A DNA stretch of 64,000 bases from FEB-12 sp964503315. GTDB taxonomy: Bacteria; Zixibacteria; MSB-5A5; GN15; FEB-12. The DNA lies in assembly GCA_964503315.1 (NCBI GenBank), contig CAZCZL010000001.1:310001-374000 (forward strand). The letters are read 5' to 3'. The notes beneath the pieces were generated by a model that was given only the letters and a program-made list of their open reading frames with translations, made no database searches and was not told where the DNA came from. This document shows, piece after piece, positions 43,619 to 52,745 of this stretch. Position numbers and translations under genes: made by a program. How positions within the stretch are numbered: position 1 is the first letter of the stretch; each line of letters opens with the position of its first letter.

Positions 43619-44563
43619 TCAGACCGTCGCCGCTTCAACCAGGTTCGGCATGGTTTCCGGCGTGTAGCCGTCAAACGCTACCTTCTCGCCACGCATCAGC
43701 TTGTCGGCCGTCGTCATCAATTGCGAGAGATTCAGCTTGGTGATATGGGCGTCCGCTTTCAAAAACGACGCGCGCGCCTTCATACCAACATCCCCGATCG
43801 ACGAGTAGACTATCACCGGCGTAGTGGGTCGATCAGACTGCCGGATCCGCAAAGTAAAGGCCAGACCATCCATTCGCGGCATCTCGACATCCGACACAAC
43901 CAGATCAAACGGCTGTTTTTGGAACGCCTGCCATGCATCTTCACCATCGGTGGTTTCGACTACCTGGAACCCAAGGTCAGACATCTCATTGACCAGCATC
44001 GCCCTGACCGCCGGAGAATCCTCAGCAATCAATACACGACGGCCTTTGAAGTTCCCGTCCCCTGTGTAGGACTGAATACTCAGGTCACGAAGTTTCGGAC
44101 AGAGATCAAGCAGGATCGTCTCATAGTCGAGAAGTTGAACCATCCGCTCCTCGGTCGGCTTGACAATCCCGATAACATATTTGTGCGCGATACCCGCCAG
44201 CGCCGTCTCAGCGTCGATCACATCTTCCCACCGGAAATGATGGATCCAATCGACACAGTCAATCGCGAAGCCGGTTTGCATACCGAAAAATTCGGTCACG
44301 ATGACATTCTTGTGTTGCGTGAGCTCTTTGTTTATCCCGAGAAAATGTGCCAGGTCAAGGATCGGCACCAGATGATCACGGTCCTTGAACACCCCCGTCA
44401 CCGCCTTGGGTGCCTGCGGCACACGGGTAAAATCGACCAGCTTCTGGACTATCTTGCTTACCTTCAGGATATTTATCCCGAACGACATCCCGGCCGTACG
44501 GTATTCAAGAACGCGAAGCTCATTCGAGCCGGATTTTAGATACGATTCAGCGTCAAACGCCAT
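43619..44563 (-). CDS. cheV: CheV-type chemotaxis adaptor (CheW-REC)
   Basis: A CheW-like domain (about 10-165) couples receptors to CheA; a receiver domain (about 175-300) has VLIAEDS and the phospho-acceptor Asp in VVSDVEMP. 314 residues, as for CheV. No CheA, CheW, CheY or receptor gene is in the window. It begins 17 bases after a soluble histidine kinase with which it probably forms a unit, so the receiver may be fed by that kinase rather than CheA (inference). Confidence 0.9.
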   Translation of the reverse strand: MAFDAESYLKSGSNELRVLEYRTAGMSFGINILKVSKIVQKLVDFTRVPQAPKAVTGVFKDRDHLVPILDLAHFLGINKELTQHKNVIVTEFFGMQTGFAIDCVDWIHHFRWEDVIDAETALAGIAHKYVIGIVKPTEERMVQLLDYETILLDLCPKLRDLSIQSYTGDGNFKGRRVLIAEDSPAVRAMLVNEMSDLGFQVVETTDGEDAWQAFQKQPFDLVVSDVEMPRMDGLAFTLRIRQSDRPTTPVIVYSSIGDVGMKARASFLKADAHITKLNLSQLMTTADKLMRGEKVAFDGYTPETMPNLVEAATV

Positions 44564-44580
44564 GGTATTCTTTCTCCCAC

Positions 44581-45354
44581 CTAGGCTTTTCGTAGATTGA
44601 CCGTAAAGACGGCTCCACCGGACGGGTGATTTGCCGCCGTTATGGTCCCTTCCATTGCACGTACGGCGAGTTGACAGAAATGAAGACCCAGCCCGACTCC
44701 GCGATGTTTCCCCATCGCGCGCATCTGGACCTGACCGAATTTTTCGAATAGGATCGCCGGGTCGATCTCCCCGAATCCATTCCCCCCGTCGAGCACCGAC
44801 ACGGTAACCGTATCAATGGACTCGCCGAGTGACACAGTGATTGACCTTCCCGACGGCGTATGCCTGACAGCGTTGTATATCAGGTTGTCCAGCACTCTGG
44901 TGAGCAATCGGGGATCCGCGAGCACTTTGGCTTGCGCTCCGCCCTTTACTAGTACCTCAATGTGATTTTCCGCCGCGGAGGCTCCCGCCAAGGTAACCGC
45001 GTTAGCGAGTATCTTCTGCAGGTCCGTCGGTTCCACCGATGCGGTCATTCCGTGGTCAGTCGATTTGGCCACTGCCAGCAGATCGTAGACTATCGATTCA
45101 GCCCGCTCAACCGCGATCCTGGAGGATGCTACCAACTGCTGGTGCCGCGGCTTGTTTAGATCGAGCTTCTTCTCTTCCAGCAGTTTGAGAACGTACTTCA
45201 TCGACGCCAGCGGAGATTCGAGGTCATGGACGAATAGAGAGACCAGGTCAAGCAGCTGTTCTTCACCGGCCGCCTTGACTCTCCCCAGTTGGTCGATCAT
45301 CTGTTCGAATTGGCGTGTTAGACTCACGAGTTTATCATCCCCTTTTGTCTCCAT
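44581..45354 (-). CDS. soluble sensor histidine kinase
   Basis: A 257-residue kinase with no membrane helix and no recognisable sensor domain. A coiled N terminus precedes the H-box HDLESPLAS, then an N-box NLIYNAVRHTPSG, an unusual G1 (LDGGNGFG) and G2 GVGLGLHF. It lies 17 bases upstream of cheV. It may receive input from the CheW-like domain of CheV or another partner; this is inferred from gene order. Confidence 0.88.
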   Translation of the reverse strand: METKGDDKLVSLTRQFEQMIDQLGRVKAAGEEQLLDLVSLFVHDLESPLASMKYVLKLLEEKKLDLNKPRHQQLVASSRIAVERAESIVYDLLAVAKSTDHGMTASVEPTDLQKILANAVTLAGASAAENHIEVLVKGGAQAKVLADPRLLTRVLDNLIYNAVRHTPSGRSITVSLGESIDTVTVSVLDGGNGFGEIDPAILFEKFGQVQMRAMGKHRGVGLGLHFCQLAVRAMEGTITAANHPSGGAVFTVNLRKA

Positions 45355-45449
45355 AATGTTATCGGAGACATTGAATGTACTCGAAGTCGTAGGAACGGAT
45401 TAATGGCGTAGAGGATTATGAGTGTTCAAATCCTGAACAGCCGGGAGCT

Positions 45450-47654
45450 CTACAGCTTGATTCGCGCCAGCCGGAGCGAATTCAGGACTACAAACAGCGA
45501 CGAAAACGACATGGCCGCCGCCGCAATCATCGGAGAGAGTGTCCAACCGGTTAGCGGGTAAAAAAGGCCGGCCGCCACCGGAATGGCGATGACATTATAG
45601 AAGAATGCCCAGAAAAGATTCTGCTTGATGACTCGCAGCGTTGAGCGCGAAACCTGCAACATCCGCGTCAGCAAATGCATATCAGGACGAAGCAGGACCA
45701 CATCCGCCGCCTCCGTGGCTATATCAGTCCCTCCGGCCATCGCGATACCAACATCTGCCGCCGCCAGCGCAGGGGCGTCGTTTATCCCATCACCTACCAT
45801 TGCGACAGTCTGCCCGGACCGGCGGTATCTCTCCAGGATCGCTTTCTTCTGTTCGGGTTTGACCTCGGCCTCAAACTCGATGCCCAGTCTTCCGGCGACA
45901 GCCGAGGCGGTCACCTTGTTATCTCCCGACAGCATGACGACATTCTGCATGGAAGATTTGAGTTCGGACACAACCGCCGGAGCGTCTTCACGCACTGTGT
46001 CAGCTACGGAAACAAGCCCGATCACGCGTCCATTGAGCGCGACATACACAACCGTTCGCCCGTGCGCCATCTCACTCTCTGCGAGCGATGTACTTATCCC
46101 CTGTGCCACCCCCATCTCCTCCATGAGGGCCCGATTCCCTACCGCCAGAATCTGGTCGTCATGCACTGCGGTCATCCCAAACCCCGGCCTTGACTCGATC
46201 TTCTCCAACTTCACCGGGATGAATTCCTGATCCTTCACGTAGCGGTGAATCGCCCGCCCTATCGGATGCTCCGACTGACTTTCCAATGATCCCAATAGCG
46301 AATGCAGATGTTGGTTCTGCAGTCCCCCTATGCATTTCAACTGCACCACTTCAAGTTTGCCGTGGGTCAATGTCCCCGTCTTGTCGAAGAGCACCGTGGT
46401 CAGGCGAGATATCTGTTCGAGAATATCTCCGCCCCGTATTAGTATTCCGGCTCTCGCGGCGCGGCCAGTCCCGGCCAAAACGGCAGTGGGTGTCGCCAAT
46501 CCGAGCGCACATGGACACGATATGATCAGCACCGCGATAAACGCTTTCACAGCCATTGATTCTTCCGGCGCGAATATCAACCATCCTATCAGCGTCAGCG
46601 TCGCCAAAGCCAGGACTATCGGCACAAAGATCCCGGCCACTGTGTCAGCCAGTTTTTGCACTGGCGCTTTAGCTGACTGCGCTTCGGACACCATCCGGAT
46701 CACCATCGCCAGATAACTCTCCGCGCCCGCGCGTGTGACATTCATTTTGAAAGGCGACGTTCCATTCAGCGACCCGCCTATCACCTGCTCACCCAATTTT
46801 TTCTCGATCGGCAGCGATTCGCCTGTCAGCATCGATTCATCCACTACCGGACCGCCTTCGGTGATAACGCCATCGGCGGCGATCCGCTCACCCGGCCGCA
46901 CCAGCAGGGTGATCCCCGGCCGGATCATATCCGGCTCAAGTTCTATCTCCACGCCATTGATGAAGGCGGTCGCCTTGGCGGGGCGTAGACGCAGTAACGC
47001 CTGTATCGCTTCCCCCGCTCTTCCTTTGGCGCGCGCCTCAAGATAGCGGCCCAGCAGGATCAACACGATGATCATCCCGGCTGAGTCGAAATAGAGCGGT
47101 TCGTGACCCCCCACTCCCATCTGATATAACGCCCACACACTCCATCCGAACGCCGCGACAGTCCCCATCGCCACGAGCGAATTCATGTTCGCCCGCAAAT
47201 GACGCGTCTGTTGTCCGGCATCAGCCAGGATCTCTCGCCCCGTATAGAGTAGAACGATCGCCGCCGTCACCGCCTGCACCACTCCATCCCAGAACATCGA
47301 GATGATCGGTTGATGGTCGAACAACATCGGCCCCATGCCGAAGATCGACAGCGGAATCGCGAAGGCCAGCGAGATGAGAAAATTCTTCTTCGCCTGTCGC
47401 GTCTCGTCAGCATTGGCCGTAAGAATATCGGGAGTTCCAATGCTCGCCCTATATCCAAGCTCCTTGATCTTCTCGATGATAGCCGAGCTGGACAAGCGCG
47501 AGCTGTCAAACGTCACGGTCGCCGAGTTCATCATCAAGTTGACTTGGGACTCGTTGATCCCGTCCATTTCAGACAGACCGCGTTCGATCGATGCCACACA
47601 GCTTGCGCAATGCATCCCTTCGATCTTCAGATTCAGTTTTTCCAGATTGGCCAT
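45450..47654 (-). CDS. copA: copper-translocating P-type ATPase
   Basis: A 734-residue P1B ATPase, probably exporting Cu(I). One N-terminal heavy-metal domain with GMHCASC, TGES, membrane CPC in CPCALGLATP, phosphorylated Asp in DKTGTLT, SEHPIG of the ATP-binding domain, and GDGINDAPAL. The C-terminal MSFSS matches Cu(I) pumps. It follows an ECF sigma factor by 35 bases; no copper regulator of the CueR or CsoR type is adjacent. Confidence 0.94.
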   Translation of the reverse strand: MANLEKLNLKIEGMHCASCVASIERGLSEMDGINESQVNLMMNSATVTFDSSRLSSSAIIEKIKELGYRASIGTPDILTANADETRQAKKNFLISLAFAIPLSIFGMGPMLFDHQPIISMFWDGVVQAVTAAIVLLYTGREILADAGQQTRHLRANMNSLVAMGTVAAFGWSVWALYQMGVGGHEPLYFDSAGMIIVLILLGRYLEARAKGRAGEAIQALLRLRPAKATAFINGVEIELEPDMIRPGITLLVRPGERIAADGVITEGGPVVDESMLTGESLPIEKKLGEQVIGGSLNGTSPFKMNVTRAGAESYLAMVIRMVSEAQSAKAPVQKLADTVAGIFVPIVLALATLTLIGWLIFAPEESMAVKAFIAVLIISCPCALGLATPTAVLAGTGRAARAGILIRGGDILEQISRLTTVLFDKTGTLTHGKLEVVQLKCIGGLQNQHLHSLLGSLESQSEHPIGRAIHRYVKDQEFIPVKLEKIESRPGFGMTAVHDDQILAVGNRALMEEMGVAQGISTSLAESEMAHGRTVVYVALNGRVIGLVSVADTVREDAPAVVSELKSSMQNVVMLSGDNKVTASAVAGRLGIEFEAEVKPEQKKAILERYRRSGQTVAMVGDGINDAPALAAADVGIAMAGGTDIATEAADVVLLRPDMHLLTRMLQVSRSTLRVIKQNLFWAFFYNVIAIPVAAGLFYPLTGWTLSPMIAAAAMSFSSLFVVLNSLRLARIKL

Positions 47655-47689
47655 TGCTTCAGAACGTACTCACTCGGTTGATATTCTGG

Positions 47690-48316
47690 TCAGCGAATGC
47701 CGAACAGCATAAGAAGTTGCGGGCATCGGCGCAAGAGTTCCTTGCGGATGCGCGTACGCGCTCTATGCAGATACCAGCGGACTGTCGCTTCCGGTACATC
47801 CATCATCTCCGCTACATCGTCGACCCGGCACCCCTCAACATCCCGGAGGAGAAAAGCGGAGCGCTGCCGCGTGTTCAGGAGCAGGGTCGCCTGCTGAATA
47901 TGCCTGGCCAGCAGTTCACGATTATGTCGCGTCTCCGGACTCACTTCCGGCGACTCCAGATTATCGTTGTAGGTGTCGAGCGATTCATGGCGATATCTCC
48001 GCGCTCTCCGTAGATGGTCTATCGCGCAATTGACCGTGATTCGATACAGCCACGTGTAGAATTTGCGGTTCTCGTCAAACCGACCGATATTTGCGGCCAT
48101 CTTGATAAAAACCGCTTGCGTGATATCGGCCGCATCATCGTAATCACCGGAGATGCGATACGCGAGTGCGGCGACCTGCTTGCGATATCGTCGCATCAGT
48201 TCAGCGAACGCAAAAGTATCCCCCAGCTTGCAGCGATCGATCAATTGCTTGATCTCCCGCTCCTCATCTGTTCGTTCTTCTGTTCGGCGCCCGGCACGAT
48301 ATTCTTCCGCTGACAT
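47690..48316 (-). CDS. ECF-type RNA polymerase sigma factor
   Basis: A 208-residue sigma factor with region 2 (FAELMRRYRKQVAALAYRI, then FYTWLYRITVNCAIDHLRR) and region 4 (LNTRQRSAFLLRDVEGCRVD and a helix-turn-helix ending VRWYLHRARTRIRKEL). No anti-sigma gene follows; copA is directly downstream, so copper response is a plausible function. A GGAAC (48371-48375 on the minus strand) about 55 bases before its start is an ECF-like -35 box and may mean autoregulation. Confidence 0.92.
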   Translation of the reverse strand: MSAEEYRAGRRTEERTDEEREIKQLIDRCKLGDTFAFAELMRRYRKQVAALAYRISGDYDDAADITQAVFIKMAANIGRFDENRKFYTWLYRITVNCAIDHLRRARRYRHESLDTYNDNLESPEVSPETRHNRELLARHIQQATLLLNTRQRSAFLLRDVEGCRVDDVAEMMDVPEATVRWYLHRARTRIRKELLRRCPQLLMLFGIR

Positions 48317-48449
48317 CGCCTGCCTGCCTTACCCTCACCTATTCAGTTCAACAATTCCAAACAAGACTCGGTTCCTCGAGTATTTTGGCTATTCACCGCT
48401 CCGTCAAATCATCCAGATTGGAGAGAACTCCGGCCTGGAGATGTCAGGC

Positions 48450-48477
48450 AAAAAAAACACCGCCCAATAGGCGGTGT
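48450..48477 (-). terminator. terminator of the M23 peptidase gene
   Basis: ACACCGCC (48457-48464) pairs with GGCGGTGT (48470-48477), loop CAATA, followed on the minus strand by a run of T (48456-48450). It separates the M23 gene from the sigma-copA unit. Confidence 0.88.
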
Positions 48478-48505
48478 CTGATATCTGTCAATTGCTCGAA
48501 TGCGC

Positions 48506-49423
48506 TCAGTTCAGAATGTAATCCATCGGGTTAAGTGATTTCCCGTTGCGGTAAACCTCATAGTGGAGATGCGAACCGGTCGAATATCCAGTCGACCCCA
48601 TCAGGCCGATCCGGTCACCGCGCGCGATCTCCTGGCCACGCTTAACCAGAACCTTGGACATGTGCCCATGGCGGGTCACAAAGCCGTAACCATGTTCGAT
48701 CACGACCAGATTCCCCAATCCGCCCGAATCCCATCCAGCGAAAATGACCTTTCCTTTGGCGGGCGCGACAATCGGTGTGCCTGGTTGAGCCGCGATATCG
48801 ATACCGCGGTGCATCTGCTTGTAGCCTGTGAATGGATCGTAATGCATGCCGAACCCGCGGGAGAACCATCCCTTGGCCGGCCATATTGACGGAGTATGGT
48901 CGAGACGTTCCCGAAGGCCCATGAGCGCGCCCTCGATCTCACCATACTTTGAGAACTCAAACTCAGTCTGCTTGAGCAGCTTGTCTACTTCGGCTTCTGT
49001 CGCAACCGCCATCTCTTCCGATTCAGACTTCGGCAGCCAATCCAGCGCATCCGGACCGCCGATACCAAGCTGACGTTCCTGCGGGTTTACTTCCGGAAGG
49101 TTGAAGAGAGCGCGAATAGCCGTCTCTTTCTGGGCCAGTTGGTCAACACGCGTGCTGACCTCGCTGAGGGTCGACTTGATTGCCTGGTACTTCTGCGCCA
49201 GTCGATGGTTCTCTTCCCGCAGACGGGCCATCTCATCTTCGTTGACCTTGGACCCGAAGAACGATGACAACAGAAGAGAGCTTGTGAAAAGCAGAACGAT
49301 CATCGCGGCCGGGATGTAGATCAGCCAGGCGGCACGGATCGTCAGACGTTTCAAAGCGCCTTCCGTCTCATGCAGAAACCAAAACGTGACTTTATTTTGC
49401 CACAATTTCCGTAATTGACTCAT
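48506..49423 (-). CDS. M23 family metallopeptidase
   Basis: Cell-wall hydrolase or regulator, 305 residues, anchored by one membrane helix (about 32-56) with a coiled coil (about 60-105). The C-terminal peptidase domain has HRGID (zinc His and Asp) and HLHYEV. Similar proteins act as divisome or elongation peptidases; it could also be a non-catalytic activator, but the metal ligands are intact. The start has GGGG eight bases upstream. Confidence 0.92.
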   Translation of the reverse strand: MSQLRKLWQNKVTFWFLHETEGALKRLTIRAAWLIYIPAAMIVLLFTSSLLLSSFFGSKVNEDEMARLREENHRLAQKYQAIKSTLSEVSTRVDQLAQKETAIRALFNLPEVNPQERQLGIGGPDALDWLPKSESEEMAVATEAEVDKLLKQTEFEFSKYGEIEGALMGLRERLDHTPSIWPAKGWFSRGFGMHYDPFTGYKQMHRGIDIAAQPGTPIVAPAKGKVIFAGWDSGGLGNLVVIEHGYGFVTRHGHMSKVLVKRGQEIARGDRIGLMGSTGYSTGSHLHYEVYRNGKSLNPMDYILN

Positions 49424-49512
49424 GTAATGAACCCCAAGATAAAAACCAAATCCTCCCCAAAGTCCCTTCCACTAACAGAATACACGAGGCCTCTCGGCCA
49501 ACCCAAGCGTTG

Positions 49513-49541
49513 AAGCTACCTCGGGTCGTATCCTCTGTCAA
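49513..49541 (-). promoter_or_regulatory. candidate promoter of the M23 gene
   Basis: On the minus strand a perfect TTGACA (49541-49536), a 17-base spacer and TAGCTT (49518-49513), about 90 bases before the start. The leader has a small GGCC/GGCC hairpin. Confidence 0.55.
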
Positions 49542-49559
49542 GCGAAAAAACCCCGGGGA

Positions 49560-49700
49560 CTACTTGATCAACACATACTCCTTGCGCAGTATCTTGTTGA
49601 CTATCTTCGCCAATTTGTCACCTTCAAGATTCTGCAGGCTGTACAGGTGCCAGTAATTCTTCTTCGGCAACCCGGTTACGCGTTTCTTCGAATTCGCCAT
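49560..49700 (-). CDS. 46-residue basic protein
   Basis: ATG at 49700 with GAGGA seven bases upstream. The 46-residue product is strongly basic (KKR, KKNYWHLY, KILRKEY) with no membrane helix. A longer in-frame reading starts at 49817 but has no ribosome site and a poorly coding N-terminal extension. No homologue recognised. The basic, Tyr- and Trp-containing sequence could bind nucleic acid or the ribosome, but this is speculation. It lies upstream of the M23 gene. Confidence 0.6.
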   Translation of the reverse strand: MANSKKRVTGLPKKNYWHLYSLQNLEGDKLAKIVNKILRKEYVLIK

Positions 49701-50005
49701 GGTGCTGTCCTCTGTTCTTCCGGCCTGCCTGAAAGAGTGGGACGAACACCATACTCTTTCTATCGGGCATTCCAGGGATTCCTTAATCTGTCCACATAGG
49801 TACCTCGCACATCCCATGCCGGTATTTTTAAAGCGAGACCAAAACCGCGAAAAATATTAAGTACTTTTACAGCAATAGCTTACATAGGGAATGATAGACT
49901 CTTATGAAATTGATACCCGGACCATCCTGTTCAGAGTGTGGGCGACCTGCCACTATCATGAGCAGCCTCCCTTTGGTGATTTCGCGGGATAGTTGTCAGG
50001 TTCAG
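49701..50005. other. intergenic region before the SDR gene
   Basis: About 300 bases between the 46-residue gene and the SDR promoter. It includes an AT-rich stretch (49830-49910) that may hold the promoter of the 46-residue gene, but I could not identify its boxes with confidence. No further open reading frame with a ribosome site was seen. Confidence 0.4.
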
Positions 50006-50034
50006 TTGACTAACCTGCCCTCCACCGATAGATT
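50006..50034 (+). promoter_or_regulatory. promoter of the SDR gene
   Basis: TTGACT (50006-50011), a 17-base spacer and TAGATT (50029-50034), about 25 bases before the ATG, with AAAGGA as the ribosome site. Confidence 0.65.
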
Positions 50035-50058
50035 TCCGCCTTCACGAAAGGACTTATC

Positions 50059-50820
50059 ATGTCTTATTTACAGGGAAAGACCGTTCTTGTGACCGGAGCT
50101 TCATCCGGGATTGGCGAAGCCACCGCCCGGAAATTCGCACAGGCAGGCTGCAAGCTGATATTGGCCGCTCGCCGAGTCGATCGCCTACAGCGATTGGCGT
50201 CAAACCTGCCGACCAAGTGCCACTTAGTTGAACTCGATGTTCGAAATCGACAGGCAGTCGACCAGACCGTCGCTTCCCTCCCTCCCGAATTCGCTGCAAT
50301 TGACATTCTGATAAATAACGCCGGCAAAGCCCGCGGCCTGGCCAAACTCCATGAGGCAGATATCGCTGACCACGAAGAGATGATCGACACCAATGTGAAG
50401 GGGCTTCTCTACTGTTCCCGGGCGGTGGTCCCGGGCATGGTAAAACGTGGTTCGGGCCACATTATCAATATTGGTTCAATCGCAGGCCACGAAGTCTACC
50501 CGAACGGTTCGGTTTACTGCGCCAGTAAACACGCCGTCGATGCCCTGACCAAGGGCCTGAGACTTGATCTGGTCGACACTCCGATCCGGGTCTCGACCGT
50601 CGACCCCGGACTCGTCGAGACTGAGTTCTCACTGGTCAGATTTCATGGCGATGAAGAGCGTGCAAAAAAAGTCTATCAAGGGTACAAACCATTAACGGCG
50701 GACGATATCGCCGACACCATTCTGTGGATCGTTGAAAGGCCGGTTCACGTTCAGATTGCCGAGGTAATAATCCTCCCGACCGCCCAGGGAAATGCCTATA
50801 TCACGCACAAAACAAGCTGA
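50059..50820 (+). CDS. short-chain dehydrogenase/reductase, YdfG-like
   Basis: A 253-residue NAD(P)-dependent oxidoreductase. Cofactor loop TGASSGIG with AARR (Arg residues suggest NADPH), NNAG, catalytic Ser in NIGSIAG and Tyr/Lys in YCASK. It resembles E. coli YdfG-type 3-hydroxy acid dehydrogenases. The physiological substrate is unknown. Confidence 0.9.
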   Translation: MSYLQGKTVLVTGASSGIGEATARKFAQAGCKLILAARRVDRLQRLASNLPTKCHLVELDVRNRQAVDQTVASLPPEFAAIDILINNAGKARGLAKLHEADIADHEEMIDTNVKGLLYCSRAVVPGMVKRGSGHIINIGSIAGHEVYPNGSVYCASKHAVDALTKGLRLDLVDTPIRVSTVDPGLVETEFSLVRFHGDEERAKKVYQGYKPLTADDIADTILWIVERPVHVQIAEVIILPTAQGNAYITHKTS

Positions 50821-50830
50821 GCGCTGAACG

Positions 50831-52573
50831 CTACCTGAACTTCTTCATGGCTTCGCTGAATCGCTGCAGACGATCCGGATCGGAGGTCGCCCTGAAATAG
50901 AAATCCTGAAAGAACTCAAAGCTGTTCCTGGCCACATCAGCCGGCAGATAGGGAACCTGGGGGATCCATTCGTCAAGAAACACCGGGATATCCATGAACT
51001 TCACATCCGGATATTTCCTCAACCGCTCCATCACGGCACCATTGTACTGGAGCATGCGCGCCATATACCCGCCGAACGAAATCTGCGTGAGCGAGTCCGC
51101 CAAACTTCCCGGCGTTCCTATCCCAACCAGCATGAACTCCACACCTCGGGAGTTCAGATATTCCAGCGGGGCAGTCTTCTCGTGCCCCGGACGGCCCCGT
51201 GTCGTCAACGGAAGATGCGCTATATACTCGTCGGTCAAACCGGTCGCCGCTTCTATCGCCACCGGCACTTCGCTGTAATACACCTGCATCGCGTGTTGTC
51301 CGCGAAACGCGACCTGTATATCCAGTCCCTGGACATACTTCCTCAACTTCTCCCCCTGTTCGCGCGCCAACCTGTAATGTGACGACGGATAGTACGCTGG
51401 CTCATCGGCTATCCCCGATACCTGTCCTTTGGGATTCTCGGCGTACAGATCGACTCTCAGTATAACCAGAGCCACCAAAACGACTGCGGCACCCAGCACT
51501 ACCGTACGGTTCTTGAATGTCAGTCGCACTCCCATTTCGATCAATAGCGATAGCAGCGGAGTTATAACGATCCAGAAACGTGCGAACATGAAATCCCCGC
51601 CAACCTTCACAATGTAGACCACATACGGCACTACAAACAGCATCGCGAGAAGAAACGCTCGCCAGACAGGCGAATCGACTCCTCGTTCCACCTTGGTCCT
51701 GAACAGTGCGATCGCCACCGCCGCCAGTGGCGCGAGATACAATACGTAATACGACTTGACGTACACGAGCAAGTATTGCCACCCCTGACTCCAATACGAT
51801 AGATCCCCCGACTTGGCGTAATAGGTATTCGGGAAAAGATATCCATAGTACTGGTAACGCCAGATGAAATACGGCACATAGAGAACGATCACCGGCATCA
51901 CATAGATGATCACTGGGCGAATACGACGTTCCATCACCAGTACAAACAAACCGCCCATCGCCGTAAATAATAGGCCATCTGGTCGGGCCAATGCGGCGAG
52001 GGTAAGCAGGAATCCGGCAAGGAGTAATTCACGTTGCTCTCTAGCTGCTATCAATACGTAGAATCCGAACATCACTAGCGCGGTAGCGAACATCGTCTCC
52101 AATCCGCTGGTCGCGAATACATGCATATCCCGGTGCACCAGTATCATCAGCGCCGCGATCGGCAAGAAGAATCCTTCCCGCCCAAACCCGCCGAACAATC
52201 TTCGCGAAATAAGCACACAGGCGATAACCACCCCCAGGAAAGAGAGCCCGCCCAGAACTAGTGACAGCGGCACCGGATCCAAGCCCACTTTCATCCCCGC
52301 CGAAACAAGCAATGTCCAAAGGAAATTGGAGTACCCTTCGACTCTCTCCCCGAGATTGTAGATGAGACCATGTCCGTCTATCAGATTTTTCGCGTACCGG
52401 AAGGAAATGAACGCGTCATCACACACCCACCAGTTCGTGACGATCATCACAATTGCATAAATGAGCGCTCCCCCTAGGACTCCGTACACCCCTTTCTGCA
52501 GGTTGGACTTAGAGGGTACCCCACCGGCCAGTCGTTCTGTTCCGGATGATTTAGTGTGGGATGGTCCCTTCAT
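50831..52573 (-). CDS. multi-pass glycosyltransferase, arabinofuranosyltransferase AftB-like
   Basis: A GT-C-fold membrane glycosyltransferase of 580 residues with about 10 helices. The N-terminal loop has the catalytic-type DDAFISFRYAKNL and the motif YNLGERVEGYSN, as in AftB-type polyprenyl-phosphate-dependent enzymes. The C-terminal 160 residues are extracytoplasmic. The acceptor is unknown. I start at the ATG at 52573 with AAGGA five bases upstream; the longer frame has no site. It may glycosylate surface polysaccharide or protein. Confidence 0.7.
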   Translation of the reverse strand: MKGPSHTKSSGTERLAGGVPSKSNLQKGVYGVLGGALIYAIVMIVTNWWVCDDAFISFRYAKNLIDGHGLIYNLGERVEGYSNFLWTLLVSAGMKVGLDPVPLSLVLGGLSFLGVVIACVLISRRLFGGFGREGFFLPIAALMILVHRDMHVFATSGLETMFATALVMFGFYVLIAAREQRELLLAGFLLTLAALARPDGLLFTAMGGLFVLVMERRIRPVIIYVMPVIVLYVPYFIWRYQYYGYLFPNTYYAKSGDLSYWSQGWQYLLVYVKSYYVLYLAPLAAVAIALFRTKVERGVDSPVWRAFLLAMLFVVPYVVYIVKVGGDFMFARFWIVITPLLSLLIEMGVRLTFKNRTVVLGAAVVLVALVILRVDLYAENPKGQVSGIADEPAYYPSSHYRLAREQGEKLRKYVQGLDIQVAFRGQHAMQVYYSEVPVAIEAATGLTDEYIAHLPLTTRGRPGHEKTAPLEYLNSRGVEFMLVGIGTPGSLADSLTQISFGGYMARMLQYNGAVMERLRKYPDVKFMDIPVFLDEWIPQVPYLPADVARNSFEFFQDFYFRATSDPDRLQRFSEAMKKFR

Positions 52574-52745
52574 GATTTCCTTCTGGCATTCATTCTGACT
52601 TGAGATTCTGCGCCAATATAGGCGATTCTGCCGGTTTCGCGAGCCCAATCTCGTCCCCAAGGGTGACCTGCTTGACTGCCCGTCCACTTTGGATTACTGC
52701 TCTTTTTTGGTCGAAGTTGCCGGTTTGAACGTATATTATCTACCA

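Noticed and set aside
49547..49559. CCCCGGGG with an adjacent run of six A residues as a terminator of the 46-residue gene
   Set aside because: The palindrome has no loop, so it cannot form a hairpin; only the T-run fits.
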